Source of the DNA: Bacteroidota bacterium
Lineage (GTDB): Bacteria > Bacteroidota > Bacteroidia > Bacteroidales > Lentimicrobiaceae
Direction: 5' to 3'
Assembly: GCA_009773455.1 (NCBI GenBank)
Contig: WSXU01000009.1
Coordinates: forward strand, 124,001-188,000
Length of the DNA stretch: 64,000 bases
Positions 35,901 through 43,790 of this stretch are shown in pieces; positions within the stretch are counted from its first letter, which is position 1, and every line of letters starts with the position of its first letter. The translations under genes and the position numbers were made by a program. The notes under the pieces were generated by a model, which made no database searches, was not told where the DNA came from, and worked only from the letters and a program-made list of their open reading frames with translations.

Positions 35901-36515
35901 GAATGCCTGAAGGGCATCCCAGTCGAGCAATGCTGCCATATCTTCGTTTGTTGGGGCTTCAGCTTTCTGGATTTCGTGTGAAGTTCGGAAACCATCAAAG
36001 AAATGGAGGAAAGGAACCCTCGATTTTATGGCTGCGAGGTGGGCGACCCCGGCTATGTCCAGAATCTCCTGAACACTGCCGGTTGCAAGCATTGCAAATC
36101 CGGTTTGCCTTGTGGAATAAACATCGGAATGATCACCGAAAATAGATAAAGCCTGGGCAGCAAGACTACGGGCCGAAACGTGAAATACACCCGGAAGTAA
36201 TTCACCGGAAATCTTGTACATATTCGGGATCATAAGCAACAGACCCTGGGATGCAGTATAGGTTGTGGTTAAAGCACCCGATTGCAGTGATCCGTGAACA
36301 GCACCGGCTGCTCCGGCTTCAGACTGCATTTCGGTTACTTTCACTGTTTCACCGAAGATATTTTTACGACCGAAAGCTGCCCATTCGTCAACATATTCAG
36401 CCATGGTAGAAGAGGGTGTGATTGGATAAATGGCAGCCACTTCACTAAACATATAAGCGATGTGTGCAGCGGCATAATTTCCGTCACAGGTAACAAAATT
36501 TTTCTTTTTTGTCAT
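32979..36515 (-). CDS. nifJ: Pyruvate:ferredoxin (flavodoxin) oxidoreductase
   Basis: Oxidises pyruvate to acetyl-CoA and CO2, reducing ferredoxin; the key step of anaerobic pyruvate metabolism. The 1178 residues match the homodimeric single-chain enzyme. Domains in order: pyrimidine-binding domain (YPITPSSTMAE), transketolase-C-like and CoA-binding regions, two 4Fe-4S clusters (CIQCNQCAYVCPHAC and CTGCGNCVDVCP), the proximal-cluster cysteines (CSGCGETPY), and the TPP-binding domain (GGDGWAYDIGYGG, then LDTEVYSNTGGQ). The ferredoxin it reduces would feed the HydABC hydrogenase at 57-61 kb. A minus-strand TAATTTTG box at 36576-36583 is its likely promoter. Confidence 0.97.
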   Translation of the reverse strand: MTKKKNFVTCDGNYAAAHIAYMFSEVAAIYPITPSSTMAEYVDEWAAFGRKNIFGETVKVTEMQSEAGAAGAVHGSLQSGALTTTYTASQGLLLMIPNMYKISGELLPGVFHVSARSLAAQALSIFGDHSDVYSTRQTGFAMLATGSVQEILDIAGVAHLAAIKSRVPFLHFFDGFRTSHEIQKAEAPTNEDMAALLDWDALQAFRDRALNPEHPVTRGTAQNPDIYFQSREAANKYYDVLPDIVEDYMQQITKLTGREYHPFTYYGAPDAENVLIAMGSITDTIKEVIDFLNAKGEKIGLVSVHLYRPFSAKYFFRVMPASAKRICVLDRTKEPGANGEPLYLDVKDLFYDRPDKPLVIGGRYGLSSKDTTPAMIMSVINNLKSAEPKNRFTVGIVDDVTFTSLPLLPEIDLADKDTYQAKFYGIGADGTVGANKNSIKIIGDTTEKYCQAYFAYDSKKSGGVTTSHLRFGNKPIRSPYLVNTPDFVACHVPAYLEKYDMLKGLKKGGTFLLNSIWSVEETMDRLPDHMKLYLAENEIKFYVLNATAIAEEIGLGGRTNTIMQSTFFKISGVIPYELAVDHMKKAIAKSFGRKGEEIVKMNNAAIDKGGEAIKVEVPAAWKKLVPVKKADTRNLPDFIRDVVEPINAMKGDDLPVSAFIGREDGTFPAGTTEYEKRGIAVTVPKWIHENCIQCNQCAYVCPHACIRPFLISEEEMKSVPEGTPSLKAIPKTFEGLQFRIQLSPLDCTGCGNCVDVCPSKTKALVMESLDSQMEQDNLWNIISKKVTYKDTIAPKEQNVKNSQFAQPLFEFSGACSGCGETPYIKLITQLYGERMMVANATGCSSIYGGSAPSTPYTKNANGEGPAWANSLFEDNAEYGFGMATGVSKLRSRIADRMGRILSGDFKAELKSACEEWISAMGDAAGSRVATEKVLPLLEKETAPVAKELLALKQYFIKKSIWMFGGDGWAYDIGYGGLDHVIASGEDVNLLVLDTEVYSNTGGQASKSTPVGAVAKFAASGKKVRKKDLGMMAMSYGYVYVAQVSIGANQSQYLKALREAEAYPGPSLIIAYSPCINHGIRAGMGKGNEQQKNAVEAGYWSMYRYNPLLEKEGKNPFQLDSKEPDFSKFQAFLESEVRYTSLKKSFPVEATELFAAAEENAKWRYYSYKRMADANFSHI

Positions 36516-36945
36516 ATCAGTAAGTATTTAAAACGCTCATTAACAAGTACTCCCAGATAATTCTGAAAAGCACGGCAAAATTACTTATTTATCGAGTATC
36601 TGATGCAATAAATGAAGAGGAATGCAGTGCCGCACCATCTATTTATAATGAATTTAATTAAGTTCCGGGCTAAAAATAATCACTCCGGCCCCACTCCTTC
36701 TTTGTCATTCCAGCCAATGATCCTGTATTTTTGTTTTCTACCATCAACAGGAAAACCAGTCCGCAGGAATTGAAACTACTGAATATATGGTGGATAGAAA
36801 TTTCTGAATTTTCGTTCATACAAATGCCTATTTTTATCGCTGAAATTTTATCATGAATTCGCAGTAATGTCGGAAACAAAAACCGTTAAAATTTTGTTAA
36901 TTTACCTGAACCAAAGGAAAAACAAATAAACAAGGAGATCATTCT
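36516..36945. other. Intergenic region, PFOR to PyrD-like gene
   Basis: A 430-base divergent gap. It contains the PFOR -7 box TAATTTTG (minus strand, 36576-36583) and an AAGGAG ribosome-binding site before 36946. A 69-codon minus-strand frame at 36670-36879 has no recognisable family and is not called. Confidence 0.45.
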
Positions 36946-37959
36946 ATGTCAAAACTTTCTGTTAACTATATGGGTATCTCACTGAAAAATCCCATTATTG
37001 TCGGATCCAGTAACTTAGTCAATAGTGTTGAAATGCTTCACAAACTGCAGGAAGCAGGTGCTGCAGCCATTGTTTACAAGTCTTTGTTTGAAGAACAGAT
37101 TCAACTGGAAAGTATTCAGTTCCAGGATGAGATGGAATTGTATAATGAGCGGAATGCCGAAATGATCAGTCTTTTCCCGGGAATGGAACACGCCGGTCCT
37201 GAAGAGCACCTTTCAAAACTGCGTGAGGCTAAGGCCGCATTGAATATCCCTTTAATAGCAAGTCTGAACTGCGTTTTCACTGAGACCTGGGTTGAATATG
37301 CTGAACTGATAGAAAAAACAGGCGTTGACGGTCTTGAATTGAATTTTTTCTCTGTTCCCCGCGATTTTCAAACTGAAGCAAAATCGATAGAAGATGAGCA
37401 GGTTTCCGTAGTAGAGCTTGTTTGCAAGAAAGTCAATATCCCTGTAAGTGTCAAATTAAGCCCGTTTTATACCAATCCGCTTCAGTTGATTTCACGGATG
37501 GCTAAAGCCGGTGCCAAAGCATTTGTGCTGTTTAACCGGATGTTTGAACCGGACATCAACCTTGAAACCCTTCAGCACAGTACGCCCTTTAACCTGAGTA
37601 ATGAAGGGGATTATCGTCTGGCACTGCGTTATGCCGGTGTCTTGTATAAAAATACTGAAGCCTCAGTCTGCAGTTCTTCGGGCATCTATTCGGGTAGTGA
37701 TATGGTAAAAATGATACTAGCCGGGGCCGATACCGTTCAGGTTGTAAGCGCTCTCTACAAACACAAACCGGAACATATCTCCAATATGCTGTCGGATCTT
37801 GAAAACTTCATGGACAAACACGGATTTGAAAATCTCAGCGCTTTCAGGGGTAAACTATCCAAAGCTATGGTTAAGGATCCCTACATTTATAAAAGAGCTC
37901 AGTATATTGATCTGTTGTTGCATTCAGAGCAGATATTCAGGAAATATCCGCTTGCATGA
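36946..37959 (+). CDS. Dihydroorotate dehydrogenase-like flavoprotein
   Basis: A 337-residue TIM-barrel protein of the PyrD class 1-like family. FMN-barrel motifs are NPIIVGSSNLV near the N-terminus, PVSVKLSPFYTNP, and SSSGIYSGSDMVKMILAGAD for phosphate binding. At the position of the class 1A catalytic loop (LNLSCPN) it reads LNFFSVP, with Ser136 where the base Cys would be, so true dihydroorotate oxidation is doubtful. Proteins of this type recur beside PFOR in Bacteroidota, which suggests an electron-transfer role. It has a good AAGGAG ribosome-binding site, unusual here. Confidence 0.8.
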   Translation: MSKLSVNYMGISLKNPIIVGSSNLVNSVEMLHKLQEAGAAAIVYKSLFEEQIQLESIQFQDEMELYNERNAEMISLFPGMEHAGPEEHLSKLREAKAALNIPLIASLNCVFTETWVEYAELIEKTGVDGLELNFFSVPRDFQTEAKSIEDEQVSVVELVCKKVNIPVSVKLSPFYTNPLQLISRMAKAGAKAFVLFNRMFEPDINLETLQHSTPFNLSNEGDYRLALRYAGVLYKNTEASVCSSSGIYSGSDMVKMILAGADTVQVVSALYKHKPEHISNMLSDLENFMDKHGFENLSAFRGKLSKAMVKDPYIYKRAQYIDLLLHSEQIFRKYPLA

Positions 37960-38038
37960 TGTTTTCGGGAAAGATCAATAAATAAGAATATTGCTTATCA
38001 TTACAGGCAGCTGTCTCAATAGAGGCGGCTGCTTTTTT

Positions 38039-39613
38039 TCAGAAAGGAAAATCTTCTTCCGTTTTTTTAAGCTTAATTTCTTCCTGCACCGGCATATCGG
38101 CGAGGTGGTGAATTTCATTCCCCTCTACAAAAATGGCCCTGTAAGGTCTGGTTGGGCAGGCATATTCACAGGCCCCGCATCCTACGCAAATCTTGTCATT
38201 TACTTCAGGAATGGTCAATTGTCCCCTGTATTTTACCATATTTACGGCTTTTGTCGGACAGTGTTCCGAACAGGCTCCGCAATCGGTGTTATCGGTATAA
38301 ACAACACAATTCTCCTTAATAAAACGGGCTATACCAATTTGAGTGAGTTTCTTTACTTCAGGCAATAATGGCCTGATTGCTCCGGTAGGGCATACCTGTC
38401 CGCAAAGATCACATTCAAAATTACAAAAGCCGGAGTGGCTGTCCATATATGGCTGCAGAAAACCCTGAAGTCCGTATTGAAGGAATGAAGGTTGAAGCAC
38501 CTGAGTCGGACATACGCTGATACACAAATGACATGAAGTACAGGTACGGTTAAACTTCAAGTGACTTTCGGAGCCAGGTGGAGTTGGCACCTGCTTTTTT
38601 TCATCCTGAACAGTGGTAGGCTTTTCTCCCCCTTTTATGCGTGTAGCCATGGCCCTGGAAGTTATAAATGCAGAAAAAAGGAACATAGCCCTGAGTATGG
38701 TGCGCCGTTGGTTACCCGCTTCACGATCAACCGGTTTTGCTTTCAGTGTTTCTTTACCGGATGAATGCTTATAATATACCCCATCAGAAGGACAAACGTT
38801 CAGACAGTTGAAACAGGATACACATCTTGAAATGTCGACTTCCCTGCTTTTAACATCTATGCATTGTGCTTTGCAAACCCTGCTGCAATGCCCACAACTG
38901 TTGCACGCTTTCCTGTCGAGGGATATCCTGAAGAATGAAACCTTTGAAACAATGCCCAGAAGGGCACCAACCGGACAGAGTGTATTGCAGAAAAGTCTGC
39001 CGTGAAACCAGGATAGCCATCCCAGAATTAGCAGAAAAACAGCTGAATAAGCAAAGGACGCTGCATAGAATCCTTTGTAATAAGTTTTTGCAAGCATAAA
39101 GACATTCCTGCTTTCCATGAAATCTGCGACGCCGTTACTTCCAAGAAAGAACAACGGTCTGACAAGATTCGACATGATCCTTCCAAAATTACTGAAAGGA
39201 TCAAGTAAGGAAATGAGAAAAGTGGTTCCGGCCAGAAAGGATATAAGCGATATTAGCAGAAGGGAATATCTTAAAAAGTAAGATGCTTTCGCATATTTCA
39301 ATGGTTTTTGTCTTAAAAACCGCCGGTGGATCCATGAAATGATGTCCTGTATGGTGCCCAAAGGACAGATTCCGGCGCAATATATCCTTCCAAAAACAAG
39401 TGTTATCAGGATAACGACTAAAAAACCAAGGGTAGCGATTCCAGCCTGCACTGAAAACTTAATCAGGGAGGGTGTAAACTGAAGCCAGGTTACAGCATGA
39501 ATGAATTTAGGTGGCAACCATTGAGAAGGGTTAATAAACAGGATAAGTGTCAGAAGCAGAAATACAATAGAAAGCCCGGTTCTTAATATCCTCAGCCAGG
39601 AATATTTATGCAT
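38039..39613 (-). CDS. Membrane polyferredoxin (NapH/CcoG-like, multi 4Fe-4S)
   Basis: A 524-residue membrane iron-sulfur protein. About five transmembrane helices lie in the first 225 residues, with two CxxxCP motifs near helix ends (YCAGICP and FCNTLCP) as in NapH. Then come at least five more ferredoxin-type motifs, including CNSCGHCSRVC, CVSCFNCLNVCP, CTSCHLCISVCP, CDLCGQVCP, CGACSEHCP and CVGCGACEYACP. A middle segment near 290-330 is hydrophobic and could be a further helix. It probably moves electrons across or along the inner membrane; the donor and acceptor are unknown. It begins one base after the DUF362 gene ends, so the two are an operon. Confidence 0.85.
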   Translation of the reverse strand: MHKYSWLRILRTGLSIVFLLLTLILFINPSQWLPPKFIHAVTWLQFTPSLIKFSVQAGIATLGFLVVILITLVFGRIYCAGICPLGTIQDIISWIHRRFLRQKPLKYAKASYFLRYSLLLISLISFLAGTTFLISLLDPFSNFGRIMSNLVRPLFFLGSNGVADFMESRNVFMLAKTYYKGFYAASFAYSAVFLLILGWLSWFHGRLFCNTLCPVGALLGIVSKVSFFRISLDRKACNSCGHCSRVCKAQCIDVKSREVDISRCVSCFNCLNVCPSDGVYYKHSSGKETLKAKPVDREAGNQRRTILRAMFLFSAFITSRAMATRIKGGEKPTTVQDEKKQVPTPPGSESHLKFNRTCTSCHLCISVCPTQVLQPSFLQYGLQGFLQPYMDSHSGFCNFECDLCGQVCPTGAIRPLLPEVKKLTQIGIARFIKENCVVYTDNTDCGACSEHCPTKAVNMVKYRGQLTIPEVNDKICVGCGACEYACPTRPYRAIFVEGNEIHHLADMPVQEEIKLKKTEEDFPF

Positions 39614-39614
39614 A

Positions 39615-40532
39615 TCAGATTTTGATCCTGTTTATTGACAATTTATCCAGTGCCATGGAACCCAATTTCATCTCAGAAGCGATCTTAATATGCCTGATAT
39701 CTTCCGGATTACTTCCGAATATTTTAGTTGCAGCAGCATCGGCAGCAACAATATCAGCTGAAACGATCATCTGCTTCATGTTAACCACATCGGCCACAGA
39801 CACCCCCCTGGGTCCATTGCGCATCATCACCCTGTAACCGTCGATGACATTCAGGGTTGGTTTGCGCCAGGAAACAAAGTCAGCGATGCATTGGTGCAGA
39901 TCGTTGCGGTGCCAGTAGCCGCGGTCCCATACAACCCCCATCAGATTTTTCATTGAAAGTGACAGGCTGGCTGAGCTGTGGTGTTTCAGCACAGGGACAT
40001 TGATAAAAACATCAGAAGAAAGAATCAGCTCATGAACTTTGGCTTCCTTCAGATTCCTGCCACGGGGAATCTTCACAGTCTGATAATACCCTTCGGTATT
40101 TCCGGGCACGATTTTACCTCCTGCATCTTTAACCGCTTTCTCAATCCCGCTGTTTTTATAGCAAAGATTCCATTCGTCACAGGTGTTGTCGAATACGTAA
40201 ACATTTGCAGCACCTGCATCAAGACAATGCTTTACAATCCTGGCAACCAGTTTCGGGTTGGTATTACCCGCCCTTTCAGGTGGCACATCCCAGCCGATAT
40301 TTGGCTTAACTACAACCTTCTGCCCTTTCTTTACATATCTGGTCATACCGCCAAGAGAGGCTATGGCCTTATCAAACATTACCTCCGGCAAGCCGTCACG
40401 GACAGCCACCAGATCCCAAAGGTCCTGAACCGGGGCAGCAGACGAAAAATTAATCAGTCCACCGAAACTACCTGCTGTACCGGCGACCAGGCCAGCACTA
40501 ACACCCTGAATAATAAAATCGCGACGCTTCAT
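39615..40532 (-). CDS. Tat-exported DUF362-family protein
   Basis: A 305-residue protein of the DUF362 family. It starts with a twin-arginine signal (MKRRDFIIQGVSAGLVAG) and so should be folded, with any cofactor, before export. Family motifs include VVVKPNIGWDVPP and INVPVLKHHSSASLSLSMKN and the sequence NVIDGYRVMMRNGP. It has no ferredoxin domain of its own, but the next gene encodes a membrane polyferredoxin. The reaction is not known to me. A minus-strand TATATTTG box at 40596-40603 is its likely promoter. Confidence 0.85.
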   Translation of the reverse strand: MKRRDFIIQGVSAGLVAGTAGSFGGLINFSSAAPVQDLWDLVAVRDGLPEVMFDKAIASLGGMTRYVKKGQKVVVKPNIGWDVPPERAGNTNPKLVARIVKHCLDAGAANVYVFDNTCDEWNLCYKNSGIEKAVKDAGGKIVPGNTEGYYQTVKIPRGRNLKEAKVHELILSSDVFINVPVLKHHSSASLSLSMKNLMGVVWDRGYWHRNDLHQCIADFVSWRKPTLNVIDGYRVMMRNGPRGVSVADVVNMKQMIVSADIVAADAAATKIFGSNPEDIRHIKIASEMKLGSMALDKLSINRIKI

Positions 40533-40849
40533 TATCTAAGTATTTGTACAAAATCTGTTACAGTTCTTCGTCCAGTCATTAAATTTTCTGTAATACAAAT
40601 ATATATTTCTTCTGATCACAAAATGAATAAATTGCCTTTCAACATTTACCATTCCTGATCAGATATTCAATTTTGCGGGTATTTGTCAGTAATCAGATAA
40701 AAAAGACCACGGGAATCCTGAGATCTGAAATAATTATTTCAAAAATTCCTGATGGAGGTTTGTTAAAAGAAAAAAATTACTTTTGTAAGATTCCGGATCA
40801 GGACAGACAAAATAGCGGGCGCTGATCTACAACAAAAACCGAAACAACA
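40533..40849. promoter_or_regulatory. Divergent promoter region of the DUF362 and six-helix genes
   Basis: A 317-base gap with a minus-strand TATATTTG (40596-40603) and a plus-strand TACTTTTG (40778-40785). Each has a TTTG-like element about 15 bases upstream, which is shorter than usual spacing. No other feature was recognised. Confidence 0.45.
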
Positions 40850-41350
40850 ATGACAGCAATTTCAAAACCTTTGATTATCAGGAGTATCGCAATAAATTCG
40901 GCTGCTATCTTGTTGATCTATTTTACTCCGGCCTTGTCGCATTTGCTGAATTTCCCCCTGTATCTGATCGAACCTATGCGACTCATACTGATATTAGCCA
41001 TGGTTCATAGTAACAAAAGCAATGCGTATCTATTGGCAATCTCTTTGCCGTTGTTTTCATTTGCCGTTTCCGGACATCCGCTGTTTTATAAGATGCTGCT
41101 CATATCAGCAGAGCTTGCTTTGAATGTCTGGCTATTCTTCCTTCTGTCAGTTAAACTAAAAAACAGTTTTTCAGCTATGCTGCTGTCGATCGTTGTGAGT
41201 AAGGCTGTTTATTACCTGCTGAAAGCCGGTCTGATTTCAATTGCGCTGATCGGACCGGGACTCTTTTCAACACCATTGTGGATTCAATTGCTAACAACAC
41301 TTGTTTTCAGCATCTATGCCCTGGTTATCTTAAAAGGGAAAACCACCTGA
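40850..41350 (+). CDS. Six-helix integral membrane protein, ECF S-component-like
   Basis: A 166-residue, very hydrophobic protein with about six predicted helices (near 12-32, 43-52, 58-75, 82-102, 107-130 and 140-160). Size and helix count resemble substrate-binding S components of ECF vitamin transporters, but no energy-coupling EcfA/T gene is nearby and no specific motif identifies a substrate. I do not recognise an exact family. It is divergent from the DUF362/polyferredoxin pair. Confidence 0.6.
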   Translation: MTAISKPLIIRSIAINSAAILLIYFTPALSHLLNFPLYLIEPMRLILILAMVHSNKSNAYLLAISLPLFSFAVSGHPLFYKMLLISAELALNVWLFFLLSVKLKNSFSAMLLSIVVSKAVYYLLKAGLISIALIGPGLFSTPLWIQLLTTLVFSIYALVILKGKTT

Positions 41351-41351
41351 T

Positions 41352-41741
41352 TTATTTTCCAGTTAAACTGCTTTGACTTTCACCCTTTTTATATTTAGTG
41401 ATCAGAACCATTAATTCATTGAGCTGAAAAGGTTTCATCAGAAAGGCATTAAAGCCCGAATGTCTTAACATCACTTCAGTTTCGTCGTTGATATAAGCAG
41501 TCAGCGCAATTACCGGTAAATCAGGCCTGGCAGATCTGATAATACGGGTGGCATCATAGCCGTTCATTTCAGGCATGCTTATATCCATCAGGACCATTTC
41601 TATTCCTGTGTCATTTTTACAGAATTCAACAGCCTCAAGTCCGTTGCGCGCATGAAGAACTTTTATGAAACTTCTGCCGACAGATGCTTTGAGTAGTTCG
41701 AAATTTGAACGGGAGTCTTCGGCGATCAGCAATGTTTCCAT
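41352..41741 (-). CDS. Stand-alone response-regulator receiver
   Basis: A 129-residue CheY-like receiver with no output domain. The acidic pair is in IAEDSRSN, the phospho-acceptor Asp53 is in VLMDISMPEMNG, the switch Thr is in ALTAY, and the Lys is in MKPF. It is most like receivers of hybrid kinases, so it may serve in a phosphorelay with an orphan kinase such as the one at 27117. Its stop lies just after the converging six-helix gene. Confidence 0.9.
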   Translation of the reverse strand: METLLIAEDSRSNFELLKASVGRSFIKVLHARNGLEAVEFCKNDTGIEMVLMDISMPEMNGYDATRIIRSARPDLPVIALTAYINDETEVMLRHSGFNAFLMKPFQLNELMVLITKYKKGESQSSLTGK

Positions 41742-41882
41742 AGATATCGATTATTATATTCTTAAAAATATAAAACTTCCAAATGACAATACCTGCAACA
41801 TCAGGTGGCTTAAATGCTCTGCTAAAAATATCAGGGAAAACTTACAAAAATTAACCGAATTAAAATCAGGTGGCTTTAAGTA

Positions 41883-42836
41883 TTATTCGGGCAACATTTT
41901 ACTGTCCTTGACGGAAGGAAGTTCTGATTGACTGCCCAGACTAAGCTTAATGATAGCCACCAGCATAACTGCAGCACTGATCCATTGAACCGGGGTCAGT
42001 ATTCTGCCGTGAAATGCATAATCAAAGATGATGGCTGAAAGTGGGAAACACAATTCACAAATGGTGGCAACCATAGCTTTAACCTTCCGAAGTCCATAAT
42101 AATATAAAAAGATGGCACCTGATCCGGTTGTAAAGGTAATAATCAGGAACACAATCCAGTTCACGGATGTTACCCCGGCAATTCCGGAAAGTGAGCCCGT
42201 CGAAAGCACTATAATCAGCATGATCAGAGAAGTAAAACCATACCTGTAGAAGGTTGCAGCCTGAAACGATATACGGTGAAGAATACCTTTACTCAATACA
42301 GTAGCTGACCCAAATGCAAAAGCAGCAAAGAGGGAATATCCGGCTGCGAGCGCGGTTTTTGATCCGGTGTGCAGATCGGGCAACATGAAACCGAAGGTCA
42401 GAAAATACCCTGATATAATGGCGAGTGATGCCCAGAAAATAAAATTCTTCCTGAACTTTTCGCGCAAAAGGATCGCTGCAAGAGAAATCGCAAAAACTGG
42501 CTGAAGTTTTTGCAGGAGTACCACGATGGTAAGATCCCGGAACTCGACCAGGAAAAGAGCCCTTACGATAGCCATGGTTCCCAGGGCTCCACCCATGAGC
42601 GCTACGAGAAAAAGATACATCAGGTCTTTACCCGTAAACGTTCCGAGTAATTTATATTCCTTATACAGAAACAGATTCATGATAAGAAACGGAAGCGCAT
42701 GGAGAATAAATACCACCAGGCTCAGCTCAAGATTGTATAATTGAGGAGTCAGTACGATTCCGTCCAGACCCCATAACATTGCGGAGATACAGATTGCAAA
42801 AGCTCCTGTTAGCAGGGAATTTCTGGCTGGCGTCAT
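41883..42836 (-). CDS. EamA/DMT-family transporter
   Basis: A 317-residue drug/metabolite transporter with about ten predicted helices in two EamA repeats. Typical signatures are RALFLVEFRDLTIVVLLQKL... split over the end of helix 3 and helix 4 (LLQKLQPVFAISLAAILL), and the second-repeat GSGAIFLYYYGLRKVKA. ATG 42836 is chosen over the frame opening at 42899 because a TACATTTG promoter box on the minus strand (42868-42875) lies between the two. The substrate is unknown. Confidence 0.87.
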   Translation of the reverse strand: MTPARNSLLTGAFAICISAMLWGLDGIVLTPQLYNLELSLVVFILHALPFLIMNLFLYKEYKLLGTFTGKDLMYLFLVALMGGALGTMAIVRALFLVEFRDLTIVVLLQKLQPVFAISLAAILLREKFRKNFIFWASLAIISGYFLTFGFMLPDLHTGSKTALAAGYSLFAAFAFGSATVLSKGILHRISFQAATFYRYGFTSLIMLIIVLSTGSLSGIAGVTSVNWIVFLIITFTTGSGAIFLYYYGLRKVKAMVATICELCFPLSAIIFDYAFHGRILTPVQWISAAVMLVAIIKLSLGSQSELPSVKDSKMLPE

Positions 42837-42927
42837 CTCTGGATACTGTATATGCTGGAAAGAAGTGCAAATGTATGAAATATAACTGTATGTATGCATT
42901 CGGCCGGAGAATGCTTTTCACGGTATA

Positions 42928-43386
42928 TTATTCTTTCCCGAATCTTTGCTCTATGATGGCTCTCCTGTAATTGAAAATATGCTGAACACGTTTATTGACC
43001 AGCCACAATGCAGCCATTTCACCAAACTTCCCAAAAGGCAGCTCAAAACTTACAATATCCTGCATTTCAATACCCTGGGGAACTTCACGGAAAAGATGCT
43101 GATGATGCCAGCGCCTGAAAGGACCTTTGATCTGGATATCAACAAAATATTTATACTTTCTGACATGAGTAATTTCCGTAACCCAGTTCACCGGAATTTT
43201 AAGCAATGGACTAACCTTGTATCGGATAATTAATCCCTGATGCATTAATGGTAACGGTTCAGGAAACCTGACTGTAAAATTCATATCAGGAGGTGTAATT
43301 CCTGACAGATTCGCAGGATCTGAAAAAAAATTCCAACAGGTAATCATATCTGTTCTGATCAGTTGGGATGTTTCAAACACAGGCAT
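42928..43386 (-). CDS. SRPBCC-family (START-like) ligand-binding protein
   Basis: A 152-residue single-domain protein. It fits the COG4276-like SRPBCC group: an N-terminal beta strand FETSQLIRTDMITCWNFFSD, then PPDMNFTVRFPEP, and HHQHLFREVPQGIEMQDIV in the core. A hydrophobic cavity protein with no catalytic residues evident. In some bacteria this group sits in light-regulated clusters with photolyase and CarH/LitR regulators, which is of interest because a CarH-like gene lies 17 kb away; a link is only inference. Confidence 0.8.
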   Translation of the reverse strand: MPVFETSQLIRTDMITCWNFFSDPANLSGITPPDMNFTVRFPEPLPLMHQGLIIRYKVSPLLKIPVNWVTEITHVRKYKYFVDIQIKGPFRRWHHQHLFREVPQGIEMQDIVSFELPFGKFGEMAALWLVNKRVQHIFNYRRAIIEQRFGKE

Positions 43387-43790
43387 AGTCTATTACTTTA
43401 GATTGTTATACAGTGCACTTCAGCTCAAAAGGGAAATTTCATTTTATAAAAAAAATCTTGTCAGTCTGAAAACACCAATTCATGATCAGGTTCAGGATTT
43501 TTTCCAACCAGAATGCATGGTTCCGCAATTTTTAATGATTAAACCATTTCCCCAGCTTCGGAAAGACAAAAATAGTGTTTAATATTGCTCGTATAACAAT
43601 AAACATCAAATTATTTTTTCAAACGATATACTATTTATATATTATTGATTATCAATCTATAATATAACATATCACTGCTTAAGAAAATATTTTTGTTTAT
43701 TTTTATAACGTTTTTATTAAACATTATATCGTCAGCATAGTTAATATATCAGTACCTAGTTAACAAAATAATCACTTAATTCTTCATACA
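43387..43790. promoter_or_regulatory. AT-rich upstream region of the DUF4397 gene
   Basis: A 404-base, strongly A/T-rich gap. A -7 box TATTTTTG at 43688-43695 gives a leader of about 90 bases for the gene at 43791. No other gene or repeat was recognised. Confidence 0.45.

Noticed and set aside
36670-36879. 69-codon minus-strand frame in the PFOR/PyrD-like gap
   Set aside because: No family resemblance, no promoter fitted to it, and no ribosome-binding site; probably chance in AT-rich DNA.
39978-40658. 226-codon plus-strand open frame
   Set aside because: Antisense to the DUF362 gene and its promoter, with no recognisable motif.
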